From: JACVRW01 sp963808775
Lineage (GTDB): Bacteria > Actinomycetota > Thermoleophilia > Solirubrobacterales > Thermoleophilaceae
Length of the DNA stretch: 64,000 nucleotides
Assembly: GCA_963808775.1 (NCBI GenBank)
Contig: CAWEGR010000007.1
Span: 186,001-250,000, forward strand
Direction: 5' to 3'
Made by a program: the position numbers and the translations under genes
Shown: piece by piece, positions 44,259 through 53,590 of the stretch
Position numbering within the stretch: the stretch's first letter is position 1
How the letters are laid out: every line of letters begins with the position of its first letter
The notes under the pieces: model-generated
The model's input: the letters and a program-made list of their open reading frames with translations, nothing else
What the model was told of the DNA's origin: nothing
Databases searched by the model: none

Positions 44259-45983
44259 TCAGCCGAAGGTGAACGCGTAGGCGCTGACGCCGGGGGCCAC
44301 GCGCAGCGTCAGCTCGAACTCGCCCGCCTCGGGCAGGGAGACGAGGCGATAGAGGCGCTCCTCCCGGACGGTCACCGCGCCGTCGTGGACGTCGGCGCCG
44401 GCCGCCTGCGCTGGGACCGGCTCGCCGTCGAGGAGGACCTCCACCCGCCGCGGGCGCCCGTCCCGCGACGACATCACGAGGTAGACGTCGCGCGCGACGG
44501 GCCGGGCGCGGATCTCGGAGCCCCCGGCTGCCGTGGCGCGCTCCTCGCCGACCTCCCATGAGCCGTCGAGGGCGAAGCCGCTCGGCGGGAGGGCCTCGTC
44601 CGGCGCCTCGTAGGCGCGCAGGCCGGGCTCCGGCCGGTCCGCGAATCCCTCCGCCCGGGCGGCACCGAGATAGGTCTCGGGTGTCCCGACGCCGATGTCG
44701 GCGCTCTCCGTGCGCGGCGGCTCGCGGACCTCGCCCGGCGCCCTGCCCGCCTCCTCGAGCAGCGCGCGGATCGCATCCTCGGTCTCGGCGTAGCCGCCCT
44801 CACCGAAGTGGGTGTAGCGCACCTGGCCGTCCGCGTCGATCAGGTACTTCGCCGGCCAGTACTGGTTGCCCCAGGCGCTCCAGGTCTCATAGCCGTTGTC
44901 CTGGGCGACCGGATAGCGGATGTCGTTGTCGCGGACCGCCGCCTCCACGTTCTCGCGCTCGCGCTCGAACGCGAACTCGGGTGTGTGGACGCCGACGATC
45001 ACGAGCCCGTCGCGGGCGTAGCGCTCGTGCCACGCGCGCAGCGCGGGGAAGGTGCGGATGCAGTTGATGCACGTGTACGTCCAGAAGTCGACGAGCACGA
45101 CCTTGCCGCGCAGGTCCTTCAGGGAGAGGGCGCGCCCGCCGGGAGTGTTGATCCAGGAGTCGTTGCCGGCGAAGTCCGGCGCGCGGCCGAGCCGCGGCAG
45201 GCCGGAATCGCCCGCCCTGGCGGAGTCGAAGCGCGAGCGCCCGCGCAGATCGGCGAGCCGGTCCTCGACGGCGCCGGAACGCTCGAGGGCGCTCGTGGGG
45301 TTCGAGATGAGCGTCGGAGCGTCGTTCGCCAGCACCGTCTGGAAGCGCACGTCCAGGTCGGCCGCCATCGCGACGGCCGTCACGAGCAGCAGGGCGCCGA
45401 GCGTGCGCTGGACCGTGGGCCCGTGCCCCGCGCGCCTGATGCGCTCGACGAGCGCGCGGCCGCCGAAGGCGATCAGGAGCAGGACGAGCGCCGAGCCCGC
45501 GCCGTACCCGAGCGCGAGGATGACCACGTCCGCCGAGGCGCCCTGGGTCGCCGACACGGAGATCACGGCGGCCAGGATCGGCCCGGCGCAGGGCGCGTAC
45601 AGGAACCCGAGGGCACCGCCCACCAGCAGCCCCGACCAGAAGCCCTGGCCCCGCGAGCGCGGGCCGAGCCGCACGAGCGGGGCGAGCGCCCTGTCGACCA
45701 GCAGGCCGAGCCGCGGGACGAGCAGCGCGAGGCCGAACAGCGCGAGCACCACGACGGCCAGGGTGCGCACGAAGCCGTCCGCGAGCCCCACGCCGTCGAT
45801 GACGGAGGCCAGCGCGACTATCGCGAGGGTGTGGGTGACCGTCAGGCCGAGGATGACTCCGACCGGCCGCCGCCGTCCCCCGGCTGCCGATGACGCGAGC
45901 AGGGCCGGCAGCACCGGCAGCACGCAGGGTGTCAGCGCGGTCCCGGCTCCCGCGAGGAACGCGAACAAGACCAACAGGGCCAT
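44259..45983 (-). CDS. DipZ-type thiol-disulfide protein (CcdA + thioredoxin fusion)
   Basis: 574 aa. The N-terminal 230 residues are a CcdA-like electron-transfer membrane domain with six helices and the paired cysteine motifs TPCVLPVLPALL and APCAGPILAAVI. Then comes a TlpA/thioredoxin domain facing outside, active site WTYTCINCIRTFPAL (CxxC) and VVGVHTPEFAFE. The last 140 residues are a beta-rich domain as in mycobacterial DipZ. Likely moves reducing power to exported proteins or cytochrome c maturation. The long antisense frames here are GC artefacts. Confidence 0.88.
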   Translation of the reverse strand: MALLVLFAFLAGAGTALTPCVLPVLPALLASSAAGGRRRPVGVILGLTVTHTLAIVALASVIDGVGLADGFVRTLAVVVLALFGLALLVPRLGLLVDRALAPLVRLGPRSRGQGFWSGLLVGGALGFLYAPCAGPILAAVISVSATQGASADVVILALGYGAGSALVLLLIAFGGRALVERIRRAGHGPTVQRTLGALLLVTAVAMAADLDVRFQTVLANDAPTLISNPTSALERSGAVEDRLADLRGRSRFDSARAGDSGLPRLGRAPDFAGNDSWINTPGGRALSLKDLRGKVVLVDFWTYTCINCIRTFPALRAWHERYARDGLVIVGVHTPEFAFERERENVEAAVRDNDIRYPVAQDNGYETWSAWGNQYWPAKYLIDADGQVRYTHFGEGGYAETEDAIRALLEEAGRAPGEVREPPRTESADIGVGTPETYLGAARAEGFADRPEPGLRAYEAPDEALPPSGFALDGSWEVGEERATAAGGSEIRARPVARDVYLVMSSRDGRPRRVEVLLDGEPVPAQAAGADVHDGAVTVREERLYRLVSLPEAGEFELTLRVAPGVSAYAFTFG

Positions 45984-46038
45984 CGGCCCTAGTCTGGCGG
46001 GCGCCCATTTCGTTTCGGCGAACTGCGAACATCAGGCC

Positions 46039-46848
46039 ATGTCCCAAGCACCCATTGCCACGGCCGAGCTGGCCTCGCTCGACGGCCGTGTGATGCCTGC
46101 CTCGGAGGCGACCATCCCGGCGACCGACGAGGGTCTCCTGCGCGGCGACGGCGTATTCGAGGTCATCCGCGTCTATGACGGGCGGCCCTTTGCGCTCGTG
46201 GACCACCTCGACCGCATGGAGGTCTCGGCCGCGAACCTGCGCCTGCCCGAGACGTTCAGGTCAGAGCTCGAGGCGGAGATCGCCGAACTGCTCGCCGAAC
46301 GCGGCGGTCCCGAGTTCGACGGCCTGCTGCGGCTCGTATTGACGCGCGGCGGACACAGGCTGCTGCTCACGGAGCCGCTGCCGGTCCCGGCGGCGTCGAT
46401 CCGGCTCGGGGTGATCGAGTACGCGCCCACGCGCGTCCTGAACGGCGTCAAGTCCCTCTCCTACGGCGGCAACATGCTCTGCACGCGCCTCGCGAAGGAG
46501 CGCGGCTTCGACGAGGCGCTGCTCGTCACGCCGCATGGCCGCGTGCTCGAGGCGCCCACCTCGTCCCTGTTCTGGGTCGACGCCGACGGCGTCATCCGCA
46601 CCCCGCCGCTCTCGGAGCACATCCTCGCCTCGATCACCCGCGCCCGGGTGATGGACGTGGTCGAGGTCGAGGAGCGGGTCTGCACGCTGGACGACCTGCG
46701 TGCCGCCGGCGAGGCCTTCCTCGCGTCGACGACCCGCGAGGTTCAGCCGATCGCGGCGATCGAGGACATCGAGTTCCCGGAGGGCGAGCGGACGCGCGAG
46801 GCACAGGCGGCGCTGCGCGCGAGGATCGAGGCCGAGCTGGCGGCCTAG
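46039..46848 (+). CDS. Class IV aminotransferase (IlvE/PabC family)
   Basis: 269-aa fold-type IV PLP enzyme. RGDGVFEVIRVYDGRPFALV, HLDRMEVSAANLRLP and the lysine region NGVKSLSYGGNM are typical; EALLVTPHGRVLEAPTSSLF and EVQPIAAIEDIEF complete the fold. It could be a branched-chain or D-amino-acid aminotransferase or an aminodeoxychorismate lyase; the sequence alone does not decide. ATG 46039 is chosen; the frame is open far upstream across the opposite-strand DipZ gene, which is a shadow. Confidence 0.85.
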   Translation: MSQAPIATAELASLDGRVMPASEATIPATDEGLLRGDGVFEVIRVYDGRPFALVDHLDRMEVSAANLRLPETFRSELEAEIAELLAERGGPEFDGLLRLVLTRGGHRLLLTEPLPVPAASIRLGVIEYAPTRVLNGVKSLSYGGNMLCTRLAKERGFDEALLVTPHGRVLEAPTSSLFWVDADGVIRTPPLSEHILASITRARVMDVVEVEERVCTLDDLRAAGEAFLASTTREVQPIAAIEDIEFPEGERTREAQAALRARIEAELAA

Positions 46849-46988
46849 CCGCCGTCCGGCCTCGGTGGGCGCGGCTGCGGCTCGATTCGGTGTGAGACGT
46901 ACCAGGCCACGTGTCTCGCCACGTCGGCGGCGAGCACAAGGGCGCCGGTGGCGCCTCCCACGAGCATCCGGGTCATCTGGCGGCCCAT
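46845..46988 (-). CDS. Possible 47-aa small membrane protein
   Basis: A short open frame opposite the gap between the aminotransferase and wecB: MGRQMTRMLVGGATGALVLA, then ADVARHVAWYVSHRIEP and a Pro/Arg tail. It has one hydrophobic stretch and its stop overlaps the aminotransferase stop. It fills the gap almost exactly, but no ribosome-binding site is obvious and the gap must also hold the wecB promoter. Low confidence. Confidence 0.3.
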   Translation of the reverse strand: MGRQMTRMLVGGATGALVLAADVARHVAWYVSHRIEPQPRPPRPDGG

Positions 46989-47014
46989 ACTAGGCGCGGG
47001 TCCAGAGGCATTCC

Positions 47015-48082
47015 ATGCGAATCGCGACGGTCATTGGGAACAGACCACAATTCGTGAAGGCGGCGGCCGTCTCGCGCCTCCTGCGGGAGCGCTGCGAGGA
47101 GCTGATCGTGCACACCGGTCAGCACTACGACGACGAGCTCTCGCGGATCTTCTTCGAGGAGCTCGGGGTACCGGCGCCTGACCGCGAGCTCGCCGCCGGC
47201 GGGGGCTCCAACACACAGCAGACTGCACGGATCCTTGCCGCGCTTGAGCCGGTCCTCGCCGAGGTCGAGCCGGATCTCGTGCTCGTCTACGGCGACACCA
47301 ACTCCACCCTCGCCGGGGCAATCGCCGGACGCCAGGGCGGGATGCCGGTGGCACACGTGGAGGCGGGCATGCGCTCGCATGACCGCGAGATGCCCGAGGA
47401 GCTCAACCGCGTCCTCTGCGACCACGCGAGCGACCTGCTGCTCGCCTCCACGGAGGCCGCGATGCACAACCTCGAGCGCGAGGGCCTCGCCGACCGCGCG
47501 CACCTGGTCGGGGACGTGATGGCCGACGTGTCGCTCGCCTTCCGCGAGATCGCGGCAGAGCGGTCCACCGTCCTGGCCGATCTCGGGCTCGAGCCGGGCG
47601 GCTACCTGGTCGTGACGGCCCACCGCGCCGGCAACGTGGACGATCCAGAGCGGCTCACGCGGCTCGTGGAGCTGCTCGCGGCGCTCCCGGGCCCCGTCGT
47701 GTTCCCGGTTCACCCCCGCACCCGCTCGCGCCTCGAGGCGGCGGGCCTGATCGAGCGGCTCGCGGACGTGACGCTCGTGGCCCCGCTCGGCTACCTCGAC
47801 TTCCTGGAGCTCGCCCGCCACTCGCGCGCCGTCCTCACGGACTCGGGGGGAGTGCAGAAGGAGGCGTACCTGCTCGGGGTCCCGTGCGTGACGCTGCGCG
47901 AGACGACCGAGTGGGTCGAGACCGTGGACAGCGGGTGGAACGTGCTCGTGGGCCTCGATCGCGACGCCGCGCTCGCCGCGCTGGAGCGCCGGCTGCCCGC
48001 GGAGCGGCCCGAGCTCTACGGCGGCGGCCGCGCCGCTCGTCGCGTATACGAGGCAATCGCCGCCTACACTGGCCGCCTATGA
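47015..48082 (+). CDS. wecB: UDP-N-acetylglucosamine 2-epimerase (non-hydrolysing)
   Basis: Interconverts UDP-GlcNAc and UDP-ManNAc for surface polysaccharides. The 355-aa protein opens MRIATVIGNRPQFVKAAAVS and has VIVHTGQHYDDELS-like, VYGDTNSTLAGAIAGRQ and AHVEAGMRSHDREMPEELNR (catalytic acidic residues and His). LTDSGGVQKEAYLLGVPCVT is the UDP-binding loop. Its stop overlaps the start of the nucleotide-sugar dehydrogenase (ATGA), which uses its product. Confidence 0.93.
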   Translation: MRIATVIGNRPQFVKAAAVSRLLRERCEELIVHTGQHYDDELSRIFFEELGVPAPDRELAAGGGSNTQQTARILAALEPVLAEVEPDLVLVYGDTNSTLAGAIAGRQGGMPVAHVEAGMRSHDREMPEELNRVLCDHASDLLLASTEAAMHNLEREGLADRAHLVGDVMADVSLAFREIAAERSTVLADLGLEPGGYLVVTAHRAGNVDDPERLTRLVELLAALPGPVVFPVHPRTRSRLEAAGLIERLADVTLVAPLGYLDFLELARHSRAVLTDSGGVQKEAYLLGVPCVTLRETTEWVETVDSGWNVLVGLDRDAALAALERRLPAERPELYGGGRAARRVYEAIAAYTGRL

Positions 48083-49315
48083 AGATCGGGGTAGTCGGAC
48101 TGGGGTACGTTGGGCTGCCGCTCGTCGTCGCGTTCTGCGAGGCCGGCCATGAGGTGACCGGGGTGGACACCGAGGCGCGCGTCGTCGAAGCGCTCGGAGC
48201 GGGCCGCTCGCACATCGAGGACGTTCCGGACGAGGTGCTCCAGCGCATCTCCGGGTCCTTCCACGCGACCACCCGCTACGCCGGGCTCGCCAAGGTCGAC
48301 GCGATCGTGGTCGCCGTCCCGACTCCCCTGACGCCCAACCGCGAGCCGGAGCTCGGCCCGCTCGTGGGCTCCGCCACGGCGCTGGCGGACGTGATCCAGG
48401 ATGGGCAGCTCGTCGTGCTCGAGTCGACGACCTTCCCCGGGACCCTGCGGGAGCGCTTCGTGCCGCTCCTCGAGGAGTCGGGTCTCGCGGCGGGGCGGGA
48501 CTTCCACGCCGCCTTCTCGCCCGAGCGCATCGATCCCGGCCGCACCGACTTCACCATGCGCAACACGCCCAAGGTGGTCGGCGGGCTGACGCCCGAGTGC
48601 CTGCGGCGAGCGGTCGAGCTCTACTCCAGCGTCTGCGACGAGGTCGTGCGAGGTCTCGACCCCCGAGGCGGCGGAGCTCACCAAGCTGCTCGAGAACGTC
48701 TTCCGCTCGGTCAACATCGCCCTCGTCAACGAGCTCGCGATCCTCTGCCACCGCATGGGCATCGACATCTGGGAGGTCGTCGAGGCGGCCGCCACGAAGC
48801 CATACGGCTTCATGTCGTTCAAGCCGGGGCCCGGCATGGGCGGGCACTGCCTGCCTGTCGATCCCTTCTATCTCGCCTGGCGAGCGCGGGAATTCGACAT
48901 GCAGACCGAGTTCATCGAGCTTGCGGGCGAGGTCAACCAGCACATGCCCTACTTCTGCGTCGAGCGGGTCGCGCGCGCCCTCAACGACCATGCGAAGCCG
49001 GTGCGCGGATCGCGCATCCAGATCCACGGCATCTCGTACAAGCCGGGTGTCGGCGACCTGCGCGAGTCGCCCGCGCTCCAGATCATGCGCCTGCTGCGCG
49101 ACAGCGGCGCCGAGCTCTCCTACTACGACGAGTTCATCCCGGAGCTGCCGGACTTCGAGCTCGAGTCCGAGTGGATCGACGACGCCGACTGCACGGTGAT
49201 CGTCACGGCCCATCCCGGTCTCGACCTCGAGCGGATCGTGCGCGAGTCGCAGCTCGTGGTCGACTTCCGCGGCGTCACGCGCGGCATCGAGGCGCCCAAC
49301 CTCGTACGGCTCTGA
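48079..49315 (+). CDS. Nucleotide-sugar dehydrogenase, WecC-like (one frameshift)
   Basis: NAD-dependent UDP-sugar 6-dehydrogenase. Rossmann start MKIGVVGLGYVGLPLVVAF, then VVLESTTFPGTLRERFVPLL. At VCDEVV the frame breaks (extra base near 48648-48652); corrected, it continues EVSTPEAAELTKLLENVFRS. The catalytic Cys is in PGMGGHCLPVDPFYLAW, and SYKPGVGDLRESPALQIM is in the C-terminal NAD domain. Coupling to wecB suggests it makes UDP-ManNAcA, though UDP-GlcNAcA is possible. Confidence 0.9.
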
Positions 49316-49319
49316 GCGC

Positions 49320-50015
49320 GTGGCGCTCGAGCTGCGGACCTCGGAGCGCGCGCCAGGACTCCTGATCGGCGAGGGCGTCGAGCTGCCGGCGGACGTCGAG
49401 CTGGGCGGGCACGTGATCGTCCACGCCGGCAGCGTCGTCGGTGCCGGGGCGCGGCTCCAGGACGGCTGCGTGGTGGGCAAGCCGGTCGCGCTCGGCTCGC
49501 GCTCGAGCGCCGCGGGAGGCCCGGCGCCCGGGGCGACCGTGGTGGGCGCGGAGACGACGGTTGGAGCGGGCGCGGTCCTGGTGGCCGGGGCGAGGGTCGG
49601 CGAGCGCTGCGTCATCGCCGACCAGGCGCACGTGCGCGAGCGCGCCCATATCGGCGACGAGTCCGTGGTGGGGCGCGGGGCCTCGGTCGAGAACGACGTC
49701 CGAATCGGCGCGCGCGTCCGCATGCAGACCGGCTCGTACGTCACGGCCTGGTCCGAGGTCGAGGACGACGTCTTCATCGCCCCCGGCGTGATGCTGACGA
49801 ACGACCCCACGGCGGGCCGCCGCACGCCTGAGATCGAGCTCCGCGGGGCGACGCTTCGGCGTGGCTGCAGGATCGGGGCGCGAGCCGTCCTGCTGCCGGC
49901 GATCGAGATCGGCGAGGACGCGTTTGTCGCCGCCGGCGCCGTCGTCACGCGCGACGTGCCCGCGGGCGTGCTCGTGATGGGTGTCCCGGCGCGCGAGGCC
50001 GGGCCGGTCCCGTGA
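49320..50015 (+). CDS. Hexapeptide-repeat sugar acyltransferase
   Basis: 231-aa left-handed beta-helix transferase with repeated isoleucine-patch motifs such as VIVHAGSVVGAGARLQDGCV, AHIGDESVVGRGASVENDVR and CRIGARAVLLPAIEIGEDAF. The ending VPAGVLVMGVPAREAG is typical of WbpD/PglD-like N-acetyltransferases. It starts five bases after the dehydrogenase and probably acetylates the same nucleotide sugar. No His signature can be assigned with certainty. Confidence 0.85.
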   Translation: MALELRTSERAPGLLIGEGVELPADVELGGHVIVHAGSVVGAGARLQDGCVVGKPVALGSRSSAAGGPAPGATVVGAETTVGAGAVLVAGARVGERCVIADQAHVRERAHIGDESVVGRGASVENDVRIGARVRMQTGSYVTAWSEVEDDVFIAPGVMLTNDPTAGRRTPEIELRGATLRRGCRIGARAVLLPAIEIGEDAFVAAGAVVTRDVPAGVLVMGVPAREAGPVP

Positions 50016-50671
50016 GACGCCGCGGACGCGCCCTGTCGCCCGGCCGGGGCACGCTCGTGCTCGGGGCGCTCGCCACCGGGACGTTCGTGGCGGTGGTGGT
50101 CGGGGAGTTCGGCCGGGTCTGGCGCCGCGGCCACGCGCCGCTCCCGCAGGACACGGACCATCCGCTGCTTGCTGCCGAGGAGGCGGCGCTCGAGACCGCC
50201 GTGGTGGCGCGCACGGGCTACCGCGAGGTCTCGAAGCGCGAGAACGCCCTGTTCAACCTGCTCAGCTCGTTCGTCGCGAGCTTCCTCGCGGCGCGCGGGA
50301 TCACGCTGCTGCTGCGCAGCCGCTCGACGGTCGGGCCGTTCCGCAACCTGCGGGTGGGGCGCCGGCACATCCACCACTTCGTGCCGGGGATCGTGATCGC
50401 GTTCGGCTCCGGCGCCGCGGCCATCGTCACGCACGACGAGCGCATCGAGCCCTGGCTCGCGGTGCCGTTCGGCGCCGGGATGGGGCTGACGCTCGACGAG
50501 TCGGCCCTGCTGCTCGAGCTCGACGACGTCTACTGGAGCCGCGAGGGGCTCCTGAGCGTGCAGATCACGCTCGCCGTGGTGGCGATGCTCGGCTCGCTGG
50601 CGCTGGGCCTGCGCTTCCTGCGCCGAGGCGAGCAGCTCGTGCTCGAGGCGCCGCCCGGCTCACCCGCCTGA
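50012..50671 (+). CDS. Membrane protein of unknown function (HIHHF motif)
   Basis: 219 aa with an N-terminal helix (LVLGALATGTFVAVVVGEF), a polar loop, and three further helices. A conserved-looking core reads RNLRVGRRHIHHFVPGIVIA and then GLTLDESALLLELDDVYWSR; the His-rich and acidic segments would face each other and could bind metal. I do not recognise a named family. GTGA overlap with the acyltransferase places it at the end of the surface-sugar operon. Confidence 0.75.
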   Translation: MRRRGRALSPGRGTLVLGALATGTFVAVVVGEFGRVWRRGHAPLPQDTDHPLLAAEEAALETAVVARTGYREVSKRENALFNLLSSFVASFLAARGITLLLRSRSTVGPFRNLRVGRRHIHHFVPGIVIAFGSGAAAIVTHDERIEPWLAVPFGAGMGLTLDESALLLELDDVYWSREGLLSVQITLAVVAMLGSLALGLRFLRRGEQLVLEAPPGSPA

Positions 50672-50683
50672 TTTGATTCGCAC

Positions 50684-51359
50684 ATGGAGAGCGGACCCCC
50701 AAGCCCGGACGACCCAGACGGCCCTCAGGCACCGCCGCCGGGGGGGCCCCAGGCCCCACCGCCCGGGCCAGGGCCCCAGGCGCCGTCTCCGGCTCCCCAG
50801 GCCCCACCCGCACCCGAGGCGCCCGGGGTCGGCTACGGCGGCCCGGTGCCCCCTGGGGGCTGGCAGCAGCCGATCCAGCAGCAGGCGACCGGGTGGACCG
50901 GTGGCGCCGAGCTGTCCGGCTGGTGGCGGCGGGTGGGTGCACAGCTGCTCGACGCGCTCATCCTCACGATCCCGTCGATCCTGCTGGTGATCCTCGTGGT
51001 GGCGGTCTTCGCGGGCAACGACGTCGCCGGCTGGGTCACGGCGGTCGTGTCCTTCCTGGCCTACATCGTGATCGCCCTCTTCTACGCGCCGGCCCTGATG
51101 GCGCGCCAGGGCGAGCACAACGGCCAGACCTGGGGCAAGCAGGCGCTCGGGATCACAGTCGTGAGGGACACGGGACAGCCCGTGGAACTCGGGCTTCGCC
51201 TTCCTGCGCCAGTTCGTGGTGATCAACCTGCTGTTCGGCGTGGTCGGCAGCTTCTTCTTCTACATCCCGACCGTCGTCAACTACCTGTGGCCGCTCTGGG
51301 ATGACCAGAACCGCTGCCTGCACGACATGATCGTCAAGACGCACGTGGTGCGCCGCTGA
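50684..51359 (+). CDS. RDD family membrane protein (one frameshift)
   Basis: About 225 aa: a Pro/Ala/Gly-rich N-terminal 65 residues, then GWWRRVGAQLLDALILTIPS (RDD motif region) and membrane helices. The frame breaks at about 51183, where one G too many changes VNSGFAFLRQFVVINLLFG; the true ending is LWDDQNRCLHDMIVKTHVVR. RDD proteins are of mixed or unknown function, some being transport-related. Its stop is one base from the convergent purA stop. Confidence 0.82.
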
Positions 51360-51360
51360 C

Positions 51361-52669
51361 TCAGGCGGCGGCGGGGCGCAGGCGCTCGGCGGCGCCGGTC
51401 CAGATCATCTCGTCGCGCCCCGGTCCCACTCCTGTCATCACGACCGGGATGCCGAGGAAGTCCGAGATGTAGTCGAGGTAGGCGCGCGCGTTGGCCGGCA
51501 GGTCCTCGAGCGAGCGGGCCCCGCTGAGGTCCTCGTGCCAGCCGGGGAGCTGGACGTAGTCGCCGTGCGCGCGGTGCAGGATCGACTGGTGGTAGGGGTA
51601 CTCGTCGAAGCGGGCGCCCTCGGGGCCGAGGTAGCGGACGGCCACCTGGAGCTGGTCGATCCCGGTGAGCACGTCGAGCTTCGTGACCACGAGGCCGGTG
51701 AGGCCGTTCACGCGGGTCGCGTAGCGCAGCGCGACGAGGTCGAGCCAGCCCGTGCGCCGCGGCCGCCCGGTGGTGGTGCCGAACTCCCGGCCCGCCTCGC
51801 GGATCGACTCGCCGAGTGAATCCTCGAGCTCGGTCGGGAACGGGCCGGCGCCCACGCGCGTCGTGTACGCCTTCGCGATCCCCCAGACCTCGTCGATCGA
51901 GCGCGGGCCCCACGCCGGCGCCGGCGCAGGCCGAGCCCGCGACGACGTTCGACGAGGTGACGAACGGATACGTCCCGTGGTCGATGTCGAGCAGCGTGCC
52001 CTGCGCGCCCTCGAACAGGACGAGGCCGCCTTCGTCCTCGACGCGCCACGCGATCGGCGCGGTGTCGGCGATGTGCGTTTCGAGCCGGTGGCCGAGGATG
52101 CGGTACTCCTCGGTCATCGTGTGCAGGTCGAGCTCGGGCTCCTTGGCGTAAGGGCGCAGCATCGACCGCTTGGGCTCCAGCGCCGCGTAGATCTTCTTGC
52201 GCAGGATCTTCTCGTCGAGCAGGTCCTGCATGCGGATCCCGAGCCGGGACGCCTTGTCCGCGTAGCAGGGGCCGATGCCGCGCCGCGTGGTCCCGATCTG
52301 CAGCTTGCCGAGCTTCGCCTCGCCCTCCTGATCGAGCAGCTTGTGGTACGGCATGATCAGGTGCGCGTTGGCGGAGATGCGCAGCCCGCTCGTGTCGATC
52401 CGCCGCCGCCGCAGCTCGTCGATCTCGGCGGTCAGCACCTTGGGATCGACGACCACCCCGTTGCCGATCGCGCACAGCTTGCCGGGGTAGAGGATCCCGG
52501 ACGGGATCAGGTGGAACTTGAACGTCTCGCCGTCGCGGACGATCGTGTGGCCGGCGTTGTTTCCGCCCTGAAAGCGGATCACGAGGTCCGCCTGCTCGGC
52601 GAGCAGGTCGACGACCTTCCCCTTCCCCTCGTCGCCCCACTGGGCGCCGACGATCACCAGTCCCGGCAT
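51361..52669 (-). CDS. purA: Adenylosuccinate synthetase (one frameshift)
   Basis: Joins IMP and aspartate using GTP in AMP synthesis. N-terminal motifs: VIVGAQWGDEGKGKVVDLLA (P-loop and catalytic Asp), QGGNNAGHTIVRDG (catalytic His), IGTTRRGIGPCYADKASRLG. After SSNVVAGSACAGAGVGP the frame breaks near 51910 (extra base in a GGGGCCC stretch). The rest, from VGAGPFPTEL through EFGTTTGRPRRTGW to VGPGRDEMIW, is one frame over. Joined length about 435 aa is normal. Confidence 0.94.
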
Positions 52670-52697
52670 TGCGCGGTCGAGTGTACGCCCGCGTCCG

Positions 52698-53588
52698 CTA
52701 GGCGCCCTGCGCGGCCATGCGGAGATCCGGGCCCATGATCGGGATGGGGTCGTCGCAGATCTCGACCAGGCGCGAGACCGTGCGCGCCCCGACCTGCTTG
52801 CGCATGCGCGCGATCGGGTCGAAGTCCGCCTCCATCTCGCGTCCGGCGAGGTCGCCGGCCACCCGCTCGAGCCGCTCGAGCAGGCGGCGCAGCTCGTCGA
52901 GGTCGCGTTCGTCCACGCGACCGCCGCCCACCACGTCGCGCAGCTCGCGCGCGCTCGCCTTCAGCGACCGGCCGGGTGCCTCGGGATCGGGGTCCGGGAT
53001 GTTGGTGGTCACGACGATCGAGCGCCGGTCCTGCCAGCGCTCGTTGACGATCGAGTAGAGCTGTTCGAGCACCCACTCGGTCTGCTTCTCCGCGCCCAGG
53101 TCGTCGAGCACGAGCACGTCGACGGAACAGAGCTTTTGGAAGAAGGCGAGGTAGTTGTCGCTCGCGTCGCGGTCGAACGTGCGCTTGATCTCGGCGAGCA
53201 GGCGCGGGACGGGGTAGACCGCATAGGTGCGCCCGGCATCCTTGGCCGCCTTCGCCACGAGGATCGCGAGCGAGGTCTTGCCCGTCCCCACCGGGCCGTC
53301 GAACCAGAGGCCGCGTCCGGCGTCGAGGTTCGCGGCGATGTCGCGCATGAACGCGCGCACCGGGCGCAGCACGATCGGGTCGAGCGACACGATCGGCTCG
53401 CGCTCGAAGGACACCTCGAGGAAGCGCCGGCCGATGCCCGTCCCGATCCCGCCGCTGACGGCGCGCCGCACGCGGGCCTCACGGCAGCGGCAGGGGCGCG
53501 CCTCGTTCGTCTCCTCGTCGACGACCCACGTGGAGCCGTCGCACTCCCCGAACGGGCAGGTGGAGTCGTCCTCTGCGACCCGGCGCAG
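52698..53588 (-). CDS. DnaC/IstB-like AAA+ ATPase (helicase loader)
   Basis: AAA+ ATPase with Walker A GLWFDGPVGTGKTSLAI and Walker B VDVLVLDDLGAEKQTEWVLE, sensor TTNIPDPDPE. Directly downstream of dnaB, so a helicase-loader role is likely. The first ATG/GTG/TTG is GTG 53471, but a conserved-looking Cys motif lies upstream in frame: CPFGECDGSTWVVDEETNEA and RPCRCREARV. That part needs a start such as CTG 53588 or 53594, just past the dnaB stop; GAGGA lies ahead. Either a rare start codon or another indel is involved. Confidence 0.78.
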   Translation of the reverse strand: MRRVAEDDSTCPFGECDGSTWVVDEETNEARPCRCREARVRRAVSGGIGTGIGRRFLEVSFEREPIVSLDPIVLRPVRAFMRDIAANLDAGRGLWFDGPVGTGKTSLAILVAKAAKDAGRTYAVYPVPRLLAEIKRTFDRDASDNYLAFFQKLCSVDVLVLDDLGAEKQTEWVLEQLYSIVNERWQDRRSIVVTTNIPDPDPEAPGRSLKASARELRDVVGGGRVDERDLDELRRLLERLERVAGDLAGREMEADFDPIARMRKQVGARTVSRLVEICDDPIPIMGPDLRMAAQGA

Positions 53589-53590
53589 CG

